DNA of 64,000 bases, taken from NCBI RefSeq assembly GCF_017562075.2, contig NC_054083.1:33220755-33284754 (forward strand), read 5' to 3'. The stretch comes from Anopheles merus. Lineage: Eukaryota; Arthropoda; Insecta; Diptera; Culicidae. Made by a program: the position numbers and the translations under genes. Each line of letters starts with the position of its first letter. The first letter of the stretch is position 1. Positions 10,963 to 21,888 of the stretch are shown here, one piece after another. A model generated the notes under the pieces. That model did no database searches, was not told the DNA's origin, and was given only the letters and a program-made list of their open reading frames with translations.

Positions 10963-11951
10963 ATGGATTCCAACCTCCCTCCACCCAGATTCCAGTCCAC
11001 AAGCAGCAGCAGCAGCAGCGGTGACGACGAAGACGAATGCATACGTCGAGCAAAACCGGGGGACAGTTGCGAAGGAGCCATCGTTTGAGAGTACTAGTAG
11101 TCCACCACCACCACCACCACTGCCTATTGTTCTACCAGCGAGGTTGATGACGGCTGTTTGGCCGGAGGGTGAAACAATCGAGAGAAAACGGCTCATTTGT
11201 GCTCATTCTCATTCCCCGGAGAGAGCATGTTAAAGTTTGCCCGGAGAAGTACACGGCAGCCACAATTTCGTTCATTCATGCCCGTTTGCGGTGCCCCGTG
11301 ATACGCATGAAGCCCACTTTGGCTGCTGCTACGCCGCCGCGAGAATGGTTCTTGCTGCTGCTCTTGCGTACGAGCGAGCCTGCAGCTGTGTGTGCGTGAA
11401 TACTATCAGCTGATGTTGCGCTCCGGTGAAGCTGTTCGGACCTTGTTTTTTTTTTCGTTTTAATTACAGTCTAAATTTGCTAGCTGTCACTGGGTTGGGT
11501 TTGAAAAAAAAACTGTAATTAAGTCTAAGAAGGGGCACTTACTTTTGTTTGGCAATGGTTTAACTGGTTTTATTTTGTTTCGTTTTTTTCAGAGCTCCAG
11601 CTAATGCGCACCACCGAGAACTACCCTTACGGTAACCTGAGACCGCTAGCGCTAGGCGCTAGATTGTAAAATCACAATTTGTCTACTTCACACGTCTGCG
11701 AAACATCAAGAAGAAAGAGAGAAGCGAATGAACAGCAGCGAAAGAAACAACGCACCCATGAAAGATTAACCAACAGTCCGTGCGCAAGGGGCAAACTTAA
11801 CTACGAGCGTGTTGCAGCAAGCGCCAGTGCACGACACAATCGGACAGAACGAATCTTACATTCATCTCTCTTGTCCCATCACAATTACAACTCAGGTCGT
11901 CTCAGGTGGTAAGCAACTGCAAACACACACACACACACACATTCACACACC
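9301..11951 (+). other. Leader region of ataxin-7: probable 5' UTR exons and first intron
   Basis: A good donor (ATG|GTAAGC) at 9424 and a polypyrimidine acceptor ending at 11592 suggest a non-coding first exon, a 2.17-kb intron and a second exon that runs into the coding start at 11952. The intron is rich in simple repeats: CAT triplets at about 10051-10077, GT runs near 10085-10100, and a GA/GT/GA block. Open frames here are low-complexity and not supported as genes. The transcription start is not identified. Confidence 0.45.
10885..10961. repeat. Compound (GA)n(GT)n(GA)n microsatellite
   Basis: About 20 bp of GA, 24 bp of GT and 30 bp of GA in succession. Insect GAGA factor binds GAGAG runs, so this block in the putative first intron of ataxin-7 could be regulatory. 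That is inference; it may equally be neutral. Confidence 0.85.
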
Positions 11952-14900
11952 ATGAATCGTGATTGCGTCGTGCTTGGTGGCGGACTGGCCAAGCTGAGGG
12001 GGCAGCCGTGGAAATCGTTCATAGAGAAGATAGCGAACGAGTCGGCCGCATTCATTGGTAGGTATCTGAGGCCTTTCTTTCTCTCTCTCTCGCACATACA
12101 CAAACACACATCCTCTTTACCCTTTTACGCCCGCACCCAACAGTGGACAACGATGAGGAAAGCGTACTGGTGCAGCAGAACCACGGGAAGGCGCACACAG
12201 CCCCGGCAGGACAGAACAGCTTCCCGGCACAGACAAAGCATGGCAGCGCGGGCAGCAGCAGCAGTACCGCCCGCACCGTGCAAACGGACCGGCAGTGGGG
12301 CAGCGTGATGCGGCTCGACAAAGCGGACATGGGCCTGTACGGCATCTGCCCCGAGACGGACCCGTTCTACGCAGTGATCTGTGATATCTGTGGCAGCGTG
12401 GTGAAACCGCAGGGACTGCAAAAGCACATGACCAACAGGCACCACTCGCTGATCAACCACACGGCCAAGCTGAATGCGAACGGAAACAGCAGCGCTAGCA
12501 CGACCGCGACCACCGCCGCTGGTGGCAAGGGTAACAGCAGCAGCAGTGCGCTGGCGGAACAGCACCTTGGCAGCTACGCAGCGAGCGACAAGACTGAGGG
12601 CGGTATGCTGCGGACCGGAGAACTCACATCGGGCGGCCGCACCGACGGCAAAACGGTTTCCAGTTCCTACGACGAGCCGGCGCTCGAGCCGGCCGGCCAC
12701 AACAGTGTGCCACCGCTGAAGGTGCGGTCGTCGGGCAGCGGCAAGGTGAAGAGTAAAAGCGCCAAAAACGCGTCCGGTGCGGGCTCGTCGTCCTCGTCGT
12801 CCACCTCCTCCAAATCTGCCGCCAGCTATGCCTGTAGTGGCAACAGCAACAGCAACAACAACAGCTCCCTTGCGTCCTCCTTTTCGAAAACGTCCATCTC
12901 GGCGGCGCCGCACGGGACGGGCGAGGGTGCGGCCGAGCTTGGGCGCGAATTTCCCGCCGGCGGTGCGATCGGCAGCAGCGGCGTGCCGCTAGTGCTGATG
13001 AGCAACTGCTCCGGCGTGCTGGAAAAGAAGGCCACGTTTGCGATCGCGGCCGGCAGTGAGGCTACTTCCGCCGCCGCCGCCGCTGCACCGAAATCATCCT
13101 CCAAGCGTGGCTCGAAGCAGGCCTCCTCCTCCTCCTCCAGTTCCTCGCCATCCTCTTCGTCGTCCTCGTCATCTTCGTCCTCCTCATCCTCCTCCTCGTC
13201 GTCGAGCAGCAGCAGCAGCAGCAACAGTAGCACCAGCAGCAGCAGCAGCAGTTCCGCCCCAACACAACAGCCAAAGTCGTCGTCCTCGTCGTCGGAGCGG
13301 AAGGCGGCGGAAAGTGGCCGATCGCGGGACTTTGACCCGGACCGGCACTGTGGCGTAGTTACGCCGGACGGCAGACGGCACTGCACGCGCCCCCTCACCT
13401 GCAAATCACACTCGCTGTCGCAGCGTCGCGCCGTCCCGGGTCGGAGCAAAACGTTGGACAAACTGCTGGCGGAAATGCGCGGCCACGGTATGGCGAGTGG
13501 GGCGACCGCCGCGAAGGACGATGCCGCCGGGTTCATGGAGGTGGTGGAATCGAACAGCAGTTCATCGACGGGTTTCGAGGACAGGCGGAGCAGTGCGGCC
13601 GGTGAAACTGCTGCCCGATCGGCCTCCCTGCCGACTGGAACGCCAGCGGACGGTGGTAAAAGCTCACACCACTCTTCGCACGGTTCGTCGTCCGGCAGTC
13701 AAAAGTTACCGGCGGGTGAGGGCAGAACCGAACGGTCGAAGCATAAAACGTCCTCCCGGTCACACAGCTCGGCGGGCGGATCGTCCAGCCAGTCGTCAAA
13801 GTCATCCAACGTGCACCATCGGTCCAGCTCGCTAAAGTCGAGCCAGTCGAGGGACGGCCCAGCCCAACAGGCCCAAGCAAACGCCACCGCCCTGCCTGCC
13901 ACAATCCCCCAGCAACAGCTCGGGGGGCTATCCCAGCAGCAGCAGCAGCAGCAAATGGTCATGCCCAACGCTGGTACCGAACTGCTTGCGTCACAGTTTC
14001 CCAGCGACGATCCGGTTGCCACGGGCGCGGTCCTACCCGAACACACCTCGATCGTAATGGATCCGAGTACGAATCTCCTGAAGCTGTCCGTCGCCCCCGA
14101 TGGGAGCGATGGCAGCTCGCAACAGTACGGCACAACCAGTCTCATGCAGGCCGACGGGTTAACGGTCACCCTTCCATTATCTGTGATATCCTCAATGAAT
14201 CTGGGCGGTACGAATTTGCTCAACATGGCGCACGGTGCATCGGCGGCAGCAGGGGCCACCGATGGACAGCTCGTTCCCGGTGCAGTAGTCAGCACAGGAA
14301 CCGGGCCGAACGCAATGCTGCCGCCCGGTGTGGTTGATTGTGGTGTCGGGGGCGAACAAACCGCGTTCATTCCTGCCGAGCTGATCGACCAGATTCCGCT
14401 CGTTGCAGCGAACGGGACCGAACTGCACGATCCGAACGCGGCCTACCGGTTGGCCACGGCGGCAGGAGCCGCCACAGGGTCCGCAAATGGGCTGGGCGAT
14501 CTCACGCTACCATCGTACAGCGATCAGATCAACTACACGCTGCAAACGATCGCACAAAATCTGGCCCAATCGGCCGACGCGGTACAGCAGCAGCAGCAGC
14601 AGCAGCAACAGCAACGTCAGTCATCCCAGGTCGATTTGGTCGACAGTATCGATGATATCGTGCCGACGATAAACCTGCTCCCGACCGCTACCAACCCGCT
14701 GGTGCTGCCGCAACTGCAGGGCGATCTGGCGGACTCGATCATCCTGACGCCGAATCAGCTCACCAGCCTGTCGCTCGTCGAGCAGCACTTCATCGACAAT
14801 CTGTCCGGGCTGAAGACGGAGCTCGACCCGCTGACCGTGAACAGCCCGGTCGATCTGTCCAAGCTGATGCTGCTCAAGAAGGTGGACGAGGAGTTTCTCA

Positions 14901-15736
14901 AAGAGCGGCAGCTGCAGCAGCAGCAGCAGCAGAGCTTCCCGATCGAGCAGCTGGACGAGGGTGGGCGGGGCGTTAAAATGTGGTACAGCTCGCTGCCCAA
15001 GCCGCTGCACGTGAACAACTTCCAGCTGCGCCGGCTCGCCGGCGGGTACGCCATGAACCGGAAGCTGCTGAACGTGCGCCGGAATCTGCTGCAGGAGACG
15101 GCGCTGGACGGGAAACGGTTAACGTCACCGAGCGGTACGACCGGCACGCCCCACTCGCCGCTCGGGGCGGGTGGTGCAAGGACCGGGATTGGTGGCCGCA
15201 CCGGGAGCGACATTCTGCTCGCTTCGCTAGCATCCCCAACCGGTGCCGGCAGCAAGGCGAAAGGGATCGATCCGACCGGCAGCATGAACGGTGGTGGCTT
15301 GGGAAGCCCTGGCAGCTTTGGTGGTGGTGTGGGAGGAGGAATCACAGGCGGTGGGCTGAATCGAAGCTCGCTGCTTCGCGGACAACGGCGACTAATTCTC
15401 ACGCCGCCACAGGGACAGACGGAGAAACCGTCCTGTCTGCAGAGCAATGCGTACTTCAAGAGTCTTATCTCGTCGATGCAACAAACCAAGGAGCAGCAGC
15501 AGCACGGCAACAGTGTTGTGGCAAAGCTCGAGGGTGGTGGTGTTGCTGGGTCGGCCAGCGTGCCACCCGAGCGTACGATGCATCCTCTGAAGAGGAGTGC
15601 TTCGTCGCTGACAACGCTATCGAACAAGCGCATGAAGATCATCAACAACCTGCACAACTCGCCGGTGCCGCCGCCCGTACTACTGCAAGGCAGCAGTAGC
15701 GCAAGCAGCGGAAAGGTAAAGTCGAAAGTATTATAA
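11952..15736 (+). CDS. ATXN7: Ataxin-7 (SAGA deubiquitinase-module anchor, Sgf73 homologue)
   Basis: Anchors the histone H2B deubiquitinating module (nonstop/USP22, Sgf11, E(y)2) to the SAGA co-activator complex in the nucleus. Exons 11952..12057 and 12144..15736 join in frame (G|TG) to 1,232 residues. The N-terminus (LRGQPWKSFIEKIAN) matches the ataxin-7 segment that enters the deubiquitinase module. A zinc-finger-like block follows at about 103-136 (GICPETDPFYAVICDICGSV, with C115, C118, H130, H135). The SCA7 domain lies at about 431-485, with HCGV, CTRPLTCKSHSLSQRRA and the LDKLLAE helix. The rest is low complexity: a Ser tract at about 365-407, Gln runs near 13940, 14585 and 14915, and Gly runs near 15310. 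The start ATG follows ACACC. AATAAA at 16897-16902 suggests a 3' UTR of about 1.2 kb. Confidence 0.92.
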
Positions 15737-17340
15737 TTGCTGCTCATGCTGATCATCATCCGCCGGATGATGGTGCCAGTCGTCGCCACCGCCGCCGCCG
15801 CTGCTGGTGATCCTAAGAAGGGGAAGGATGGGCGCAAAACGCTAGACCGCCGCCGCTAGGGCCGGTCGGTGTGTTGTAGGTTAGAAACCAAAAATTTGCA
15901 CGCAAAGAAGAATCCGACTGGCGTACTATCCGACTATACAGGCCTCTCTGCACTGTATGCAGGGCAAATGGTAAGCGGAAGCCGGAGAAGAGGCATAAAA
16001 GACATTAGTGCCACGGTACTGTTTAAATTAACCTTTTTTAACCAAACGCTTTTTCCCATAAACAAAAACCGTACCTAGGGGACATCCTTTTCAAACCAGA
16101 TCTAAACCTGGTGTTGCATTATCGAACAAGTAATACATAGCTATACGAAACAACATGTGGATGGGGAAAACACAGGATCACCAGGAAGTTCCCGTAACTA
16201 CCCTTTTCATCGGCACCGATGGAAGTTCTAAACGCTTTTCCACACTTTTCATCGTATGTGCGTACGTATTGATGTATGTGTGTGTGTGTGTTTTTTTTTT
16301 TTTGGTGAAAAATATGTAAACCAACATCAAACCATCTGGGCCCATTCGTGTGTCCCAGCGCGAGTGTGTGTTTGTGTGTGCGTGTTTGTATGCATGTAAA
16401 TTGTTGCCGACCGCTGCAGAGCAAAAGCAAAAGCAAGCAGCAAAGCTAATCATAATTTAGGCTACTATGATTTATCAGAAAGCGTAAGCATGTGCGTGTG
16501 CGTGTGTGTGTGTGTGCAAGGGTCCTGCGGCAGAGTGCGGCTCGTCGGAATAGCGCTTTCTTCTAAGCGAAGGAATCCGTTTCAAAGGGAGTGTGATAGT
16601 TAGTTTTTTTTAGGTTCCGGTAGTTTCAACTTTAACGTATTTTAGGGCTATTAATGCAAGACTACATACCTACTTTAAGTAACAATGAAACAAACAATAG
16701 TTATCGAAAGAAAGAAAAAAAAAGAAAACAAACACAGAATCTAGACTACACAGAGAATAACATAGACTGCAAACATTGTTCTTTTGACATTGGTTGAGAA
16801 ACAAATGCAACTAGTAGTATAAAGCATTACATACATTACAATAGTTCGGATCCAACAGGTTACAGGTGTTGCGTCTAGAGTCTACGGCTGATGGCAAATA
16901 AAGTTAGTAAAATAGCAGATGCGCTTACAAAATAAAATAAAATAAAAAAGGATAAACCAAGCAAGAATAAAGCCGGGCACAAAACGGAAATCCATTCAAG
17001 GTAGTACACCAGGCTGGCTGTCCGTTGTACAGATTTGTAAAGTGGGAATAACCCGTACATCAAAAGACTTCAACGATAGCGAAGAGATGAAACCGAATGG
17101 AAGAGGAAGTAAAGACTTGAGCGCTTGCAGTTTAAAATCCTATCGTAAGAACAAGAACCGACCGTTGTCAGTGATGGCGCCCCATAACAAAAGATAAATG
17201 ATTGCATTGAGCAAGTTTCGTACATCTCTGCTGCCGACGACCGTTGGCGGGTGAGAGGTTGGTTACTCTCATTGCCAGATTAACTCTTCCCGTGTGTATG
17301 CATGACTGAATTTATCTAGCTACGAGTAAATACACTTACA
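15737..17340 (+). other. Probable long 3' UTR of ataxin-7 and short spacer
   Basis: No coding exon. AU-rich sequence with GT microsatellites (about 16278-16300 and 16496-16516) and several possible polyadenylation signals: AATAAA at 16897-16902, then AATAAA-like runs at about 16930-16950. The true cleavage site cannot be read from the sequence. Confidence 0.45.
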
Positions 17341-17585
17341 ATTGTCTCAAATTGTCAGTATCCCGGCCCAAAACCGCTCCGCGCCGGTTGGTGTGGTGCA
17401 GGTGCAAGACCACTTCCCATCGTTCGTTGACACAAGTTTTGGCTTCATGGTGTGTTCTCAATATCTCAACTTTAAAATGCTATTAATAAACGGTGGTTCA
17501 ATCAGTATCCTTACTCGTTACGCGTTGGCTTACCATATTCATTGTTTAAAATTAAAAGTATGTGCCCCAACCTCCAGGGCCCCTC

Positions 17586-18681
17586 TCAGTGGCGTCGGTA
17601 TTGCTTCTTGAACTTGTCGAAATGATAATCATCGGTCGCTTTCTTCGGCACACGGTCATCGTGCCGCTGGTCGCGATGATCCTCCTGATAGCGGCGCTTG
17701 GCCGGCGCAGGATTATCGATCCGATAGCGATTGTGCTGCATAAAGTTGACTGCCATGTTCGAGGGCACAAAGTGCGACGGGAGATCCTTCTTGCGCTGCT
17801 GCTCCTGCATGTACTTGAGCTTGGCGTCTTCCGTCGCTTCGATGTTTTTAATTTTCGCCTCAATGCCCAGATCGATCTCCGGGATGCCGCTCAGCATCTG
17901 GTTGGACAGCATTTCCTCCGAGCGCTGGGACGACGTTTGGCTAAGGTGAGCGGGGAGCGAGAGTAGTGCCGCCTCCTCCGGGCTGAGGTACTTGCCGGAC
18001 GATTCGCCCTCCGTCTGGTTGTCCTGCTCCTGCGCAATGCCTTTCCGTTTGCCCAGCTCCTCCTCAATGTATCTGGAAGGAAATGAGGTTATTTTTTAAA
18101 GAATGGATCTTTCCGGTGAAATATTTCACACTGCTCACTTCATCATTTCTTCATCTTCGTCCCGTTTGTTTGTTTCGGCGGAGAACTGTGTCCCTATGCC
18201 CGTGTCGTACGGGTCTTCGACTGCGGCCTTCAATTTTCCCGCCTTCAGTGCCTGCATGTTGACCATCCCGCCAGTTTTTATGTTAAATGGATCTTTCTGT
18301 AACAGAGAATGGAGTGATTAAAACCGTCCTTTAGCATCTGCTTGTAGGGATGAGCTGCTCTAGCATACGTACAACTGTAATCTCCTCCTCAATGGTTATT
18401 TTTTTACCCGCAGCCAGGCTTAGGATGTTAACACCGTTCCGTCTATTGCGCAGCTTTTGTCGCTCCTTGGTTTCTTCTAGCTTTGCTCTAAAAGGGAAAA
18501 CAAAAGCCATTATTTCTAGTTCTCTGTTGTTGCAGTTCAATAAAGATGCTTACAAAATATCAGCTTCTGTTTCTTGCTCCTGCTCATCGTCCTCACTGTT
18601 GGAAGGTTTCCTTTGCCGAAGCTGTTTCTTCCCCTTCTTTTTAAACTCCACCTTCACTTGGGGCTCTTCACTTTCAGACAT
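17586..18681 (-). CDS. C9orf78: TLS1/C9orf78 family splicing-associated protein
   Basis: Homologue of human C9orf78 and yeast Tls1. Family work places these proteins with the Brr2 spliceosomal helicase in splice-site choice; fission yeast Tls1 also affects telomeric silencing. Exons 18681..18554, 18487..18373, 18296..18139 and 18072..17586 join to 295 residues, close to the 289 of the human protein. Diagnostic stretches are KLEETKERQKLRNRRNGV, DPFNIKTGGMV, FSAETNKRDEDEEMMKYIE, MLSNQMLSGIPEIDLGIE, SHFVPSNMAVNFMQHNRY and the C-terminal ATDDYHFDKFKKQYRRH. The N-terminus is basic and then acidic (SNSEDDEQEQETE). It is soluble, with no membrane segment. It shares a short upstream region with SLX9. 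Confidence 0.93.
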
Positions 18682-18991
18682 TTTGTTCGGAAATGTTACA
18701 AATACTTTAAATAAATAGATATTTTCCTGCTTTGTTGGGAGAAATCGGGAGAAAATCACAATGTAAACAACAGCACTGCGAACAACACAAACAATCACTT
18801 TGACACGTGCGACCAAGATTCATATATATGCAGTATGATGAGCTGTCAAAGGCGCTTTCTTTGAACCAACCCGTACACCGTTCATCAAAAACACGCGCAT
18901 GGTGCTTTCGGGAATCGGCACGTTCAAAACAAACCTTTTAGCACCGTTTCGCTACAGCCCGCATCCAAAGTCATTGAAATCCTTACAAAAT
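18682..18991. promoter_or_regulatory. Probable bidirectional promoter of C9orf78 and SLX9
   Basis: Only 310 bp separate the two divergent start codons (217 bp if SLX9 starts at 18899). Both promoters and 5' UTRs must fit here. A TATATATG-like run occurs at about 18822-18830, but nothing fixes it to either gene. Confidence 0.5.
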
Positions 18992-19723
18992 ATGGGAAAG
19001 ATCAACAAAAAGCTCCCGAAACCCAAACTCATCGCGAAACCGTCCGACGATAGTGGCAAAGTGAAGGGCCCGTTTCCCATCTACCGATCGACGCCGGTCC
19101 AGCTAAATGGTCCCGAACCAACGAGCTTCAAGATAGTGGAAACCAAACCGAAACAAAAGCATGGCAATGCCCCGAAACGTGCGCCGGCAGAAAAATCGAC
19201 AACCAAACCATCGGCCACCACACCATCCGCAGCACAAGAGCTCGAAGACGAAGAGGGAGTGAAGACGAAAAAGCTACGCAAGCTGGCCATTTCCCGCCTG
19301 TCCAAGAAGGAGAAGAAACAGTTCCGCAAGGAAGAGATGCTGAAGAAGGTGCAACTTACCAAACAAGCGTTCAAGCAGGACAAGGAAAGAAAGAAGCGAG
19401 AGCAAACGGCCGTCACCGGCGACATGAGGCCGCTGCTGGATGCGCTACCGTCGCTCGACTCACTGTTCGAGGTGAAGACGGCGGCAACGGTGATGAAAAC
19501 GGGCGTTCCCAAGTACGACCGGAAGGCGGAACCGAAAACGAAGAAGGAGCGCCGTACTCAGCGCATGAAGCAGCGCAAGAAGGAGTTTCTGAAGCGATGC
19601 AGCACCATCAAGCGGGTGCTGAACGATACGACTTTTAAGAAGGATCCCAAGAAGATGATTGCCGATCACATCAGGAATACGCGCCGCGAGCAGTTGGAGC
19701 TGCTGATGAAAGGTGCATCGTGA
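18992..19723 (+). CDS. SLX9: SLX9/FAM207A-type ribosome biogenesis protein
   Basis: Nucleolar or nuclear factor for 40S subunit assembly and pre-rRNA processing, by analogy with yeast Slx9 and human FAM207A. Single exon of 243 residues, highly basic. The recognisable core is LSKKEKKQFRKEEMLKKVQ, KERKKREQTAVTGDMRPLLD and ALPSLDSLF, matching the FAM207A KKEKxKLRRE and GDLHPLRDALP blocks. The C-terminal helix (RCSTIKRVLNDTTFKKDP) matches the family end, where the last helix contacts pre-40S. I start at 18992 because MGKI resembles the MVGK-type start of the family; an in-frame ATG at 18899 would add 31 residues without similarity. ATTAAA at 19748-19753 is a possible poly(A) signal. The gene converges on TSEN54, with 173 bp between stop codons. 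Confidence 0.82.
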   Translation: MGKINKKLPKPKLIAKPSDDSGKVKGPFPIYRSTPVQLNGPEPTSFKIVETKPKQKHGNAPKRAPAEKSTTKPSATTPSAAQELEDEEGVKTKKLRKLAISRLSKKEKKQFRKEEMLKKVQLTKQAFKQDKERKKREQTAVTGDMRPLLDALPSLDSLFEVKTAATVMKTGVPKYDRKAEPKTKKERRTQRMKQRKKEFLKRCSTIKRVLNDTTFKKDPKKMIADHIRNTRREQLELLMKGAS

Positions 19724-19896
19724 TCGGTTGGAAATGGACAGGGTTACATTAAACAATTTGTTAAGGCTGAAATATAGGAACACGTGCGCTACATAATTCT
19801 TACGTTTGTTTGTATTGTACAGTGACTCTTTTCTTTTCGTTGGCAGTAATTTTAATTGTAAAGTGGTCCCTAAAGGGTGATTATGGTGTGCTCATC

Positions 19897-21366
19897 TCAG
19901 CATGGCCGGTTCATTCGCGCAAACGAAGACGAAGCTGGTTTTGTAGGATTTTCATCTGCTAACGCAATTACATTACGCTGAACACGTTTCGTGTCGTACA
20001 GGAAGCAATGTATCGACAAGTTATCCGAAACAAGCATCAGCATCAGCGGTACTGATGTTTGCTCCTGTTGCTGGTACATCCGGTGCAGCTCTCTAAAGCG
20101 AAGCATTCTTTGGGAGGATCTGCAAAACAAGAAGATAAATTACATTAATGAATCCTATAGGAATTCTATTCAAATGTTTCCATTACCTTCGTACAATGAT
20201 TCGGGCAATTGGTAATGGCGGGAATGATTTCTTGAATGTTTGAGATTCTGTTGCAAACAAATCAAACACTGGCCGTAAATCGTTCTCCTCTGGCGGATCA
20301 ACTGTTCGCTCAAGCCAACGGCCTTCTTCGTTTAAACTGTGCACAATATCGAACCGATCGAACATTCGTCGGAAATGCTCGATTCTGGAGAACCCATCGG
20401 AATGGTCTTCGCTGGCGGACACGGTTTCCGGTCTGTGTTTCTTGTGGGTCGGTTCGTCAGTGCTCTCTTCACTCTTTGTCGTCGGATTGCGGATAAGCTT
20501 GCCGTACCGCTGCATTGATCTTCTGACCGTTTCGTACAGCTTGCCATCCTCCTGCTTCGGATACTTATCCTTCCGGGGATTCGGCTGGTTCAGCATTTCG
20601 TACAGATTGCTCCACACGCACCGTTCTTCGGCCGGCGGAACATCGTCCAGGTTGGTCGTACAATATTTTCGCCCACGCTCATACCGTAGAACGTAATAGC
20701 CGGAACGGACCAGAGTAGAATAAACCTGATACTCTTCGAACGTGAGTGACCCCGAATGGCCAAGCAGCAGACTGTAGCCTTGCTCGATCGAAACCACCAC
20801 TCCGTTCCATTTGACCATCAATCGATTCTAAAAGCAGAAGGTTAAGAAGCAGTTAGAGAGAGACAGAGCTTGTCACGGCCACGGTGAAGATCGCTTACCA
20901 TCTCCATGAGAAACAAACCCTCGTAGCACTCCACATACTTGCCGGTGGAATCTTCGTACCCGAACGATTGCCACTTGCCCTCCACCCTGGTAAGCCGTAT
21001 TCGGCGGTGCTCGCCTTCCCAAACACCTTCCGAAAGACTTTCCGTCTTGTTCACCCGTTCCTGCGACAGTAAGCAGCGCAGTTGCTCTGAAACGTAGGGA
21101 AATGTTTCTTTTTAATCTCCGCTTTTCGATTCTATTTACCTTTTCTTACCTTTCATGCGCTCCAAATCTGCCTTGCGCGTTTCGTCCAAATCTTCTAGCG
21201 AGACTAGCTTGTTGAACTGTGCGTTAACCTCGTAGGATTCGGTGTGATGTTTGACCATATCTTGGCCACTGTGAAATGGACGAGAAAACTTGTAATACAT
21301 TGTATGCCTTGCCGGTTTTTTTAATTACCTCAACAGTCCATGCGGTCCCTCGCTACAGCCAGCCAT
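19897..21366 (-). CDS. TSEN54: tRNA-splicing endonuclease subunit Sen54
   Basis: Structural subunit of the nuclear TSEN complex (with Sen2, Sen34, Sen15) that removes introns from pre-tRNAs. Exons 21366..21329, 21268..21150, 21086..20899, 20827..20187 and 20119..19897 join to 402 residues. The N-terminal Sen54 domain (about 50-160) carries GKYVECYEGLFLMEMNRL and then VVVSIEQGYSLLLGHSGSLT and EYQVYSTLVRSGYYVLRYER, the family hallmark. A variable acidic and basic middle follows. The C-terminal part (PPEENDLRPVFDLFATESQT) resembles the nuclease-fold domain of vertebrate TSEN54, which lacks catalytic residues, as expected. The protein is shorter than the human one (526) because the disordered centre is reduced. 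Probable poly(A) signal ATTAAA on the minus strand at 19856..19851. Confidence 0.9.
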
Positions 21367-21481
21367 CCTGGACGGACACGCTTCCACGCGATAGGAAAAA
21401 AGGCCTACTGCTGCTCACCATATGATTTGCAAACACGACCACATTTTGAATGTTTTGTAAACAAATGCTGACATTTAAACC

Positions 21482-21544
<63 letters not shown>

Positions 21545-21888
21545 GCAAACCAACAAGAATTTGATTTGATTTGAAAATGGTTCAGTTTCGGATTTTTTAC
21601 ATTTTCTTTCGTTATTTCAACAACTCAATCGAATTCGTTTTTAGTAAACACAAGTATATAATGCGTTGTTATAAGAGAGGTTAAATTTTATAAATAAGTT
21701 TTAGTACGAAATGTATGTGTGTGCAACACCCTCAAAAACAGAAAACGTTAACCTTTTGAATGGCGGCAGTACAAGCTTTGTCTGTGCTGGCGGTGCGGAT
21801 GATTAGGTTGCGATATTACATGAGTACATAGTACGTGTGTGTATATGATGAGTGATGAAACATGATGTCGAACTAAATTGCCATCCCA
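21367..21888. other. Spacer between TSEN54 and ARMC6
   Basis: Holds the TSEN54 promoter and 5' UTR and the ARMC6 3' end; both genes are on the minus strand. Apart from a long CA repeat I see no feature. Confidence 0.6.
21483..21541. repeat. (CA)n microsatellite, about 29 units
   Basis: An uninterrupted CA dinucleotide run, about 115 bp upstream of the TSEN54 start codon. It is the longest pure dinucleotide array in the window and is probably length-polymorphic. Confidence 0.97.

Noticed and set aside
12125..12913. Long minus-strand frame of 262 codons opposite ataxin-7
   Set aside because: It mirrors the Ser/Ala/Gly-rich coding strand, has Arg/Ala-biased composition and no recognisable domain. 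Similar shadows lie opposite VPS53 (4174-5004), PITRM1 (25644-26786) and ataxin-7 (14755-15837).
18899..18991. N-terminal extension of SLX9 from the earlier ATG
   Set aside because: The 31 extra residues have no family similarity, while the MGKI start matches related proteins. Kept only as an alternative.
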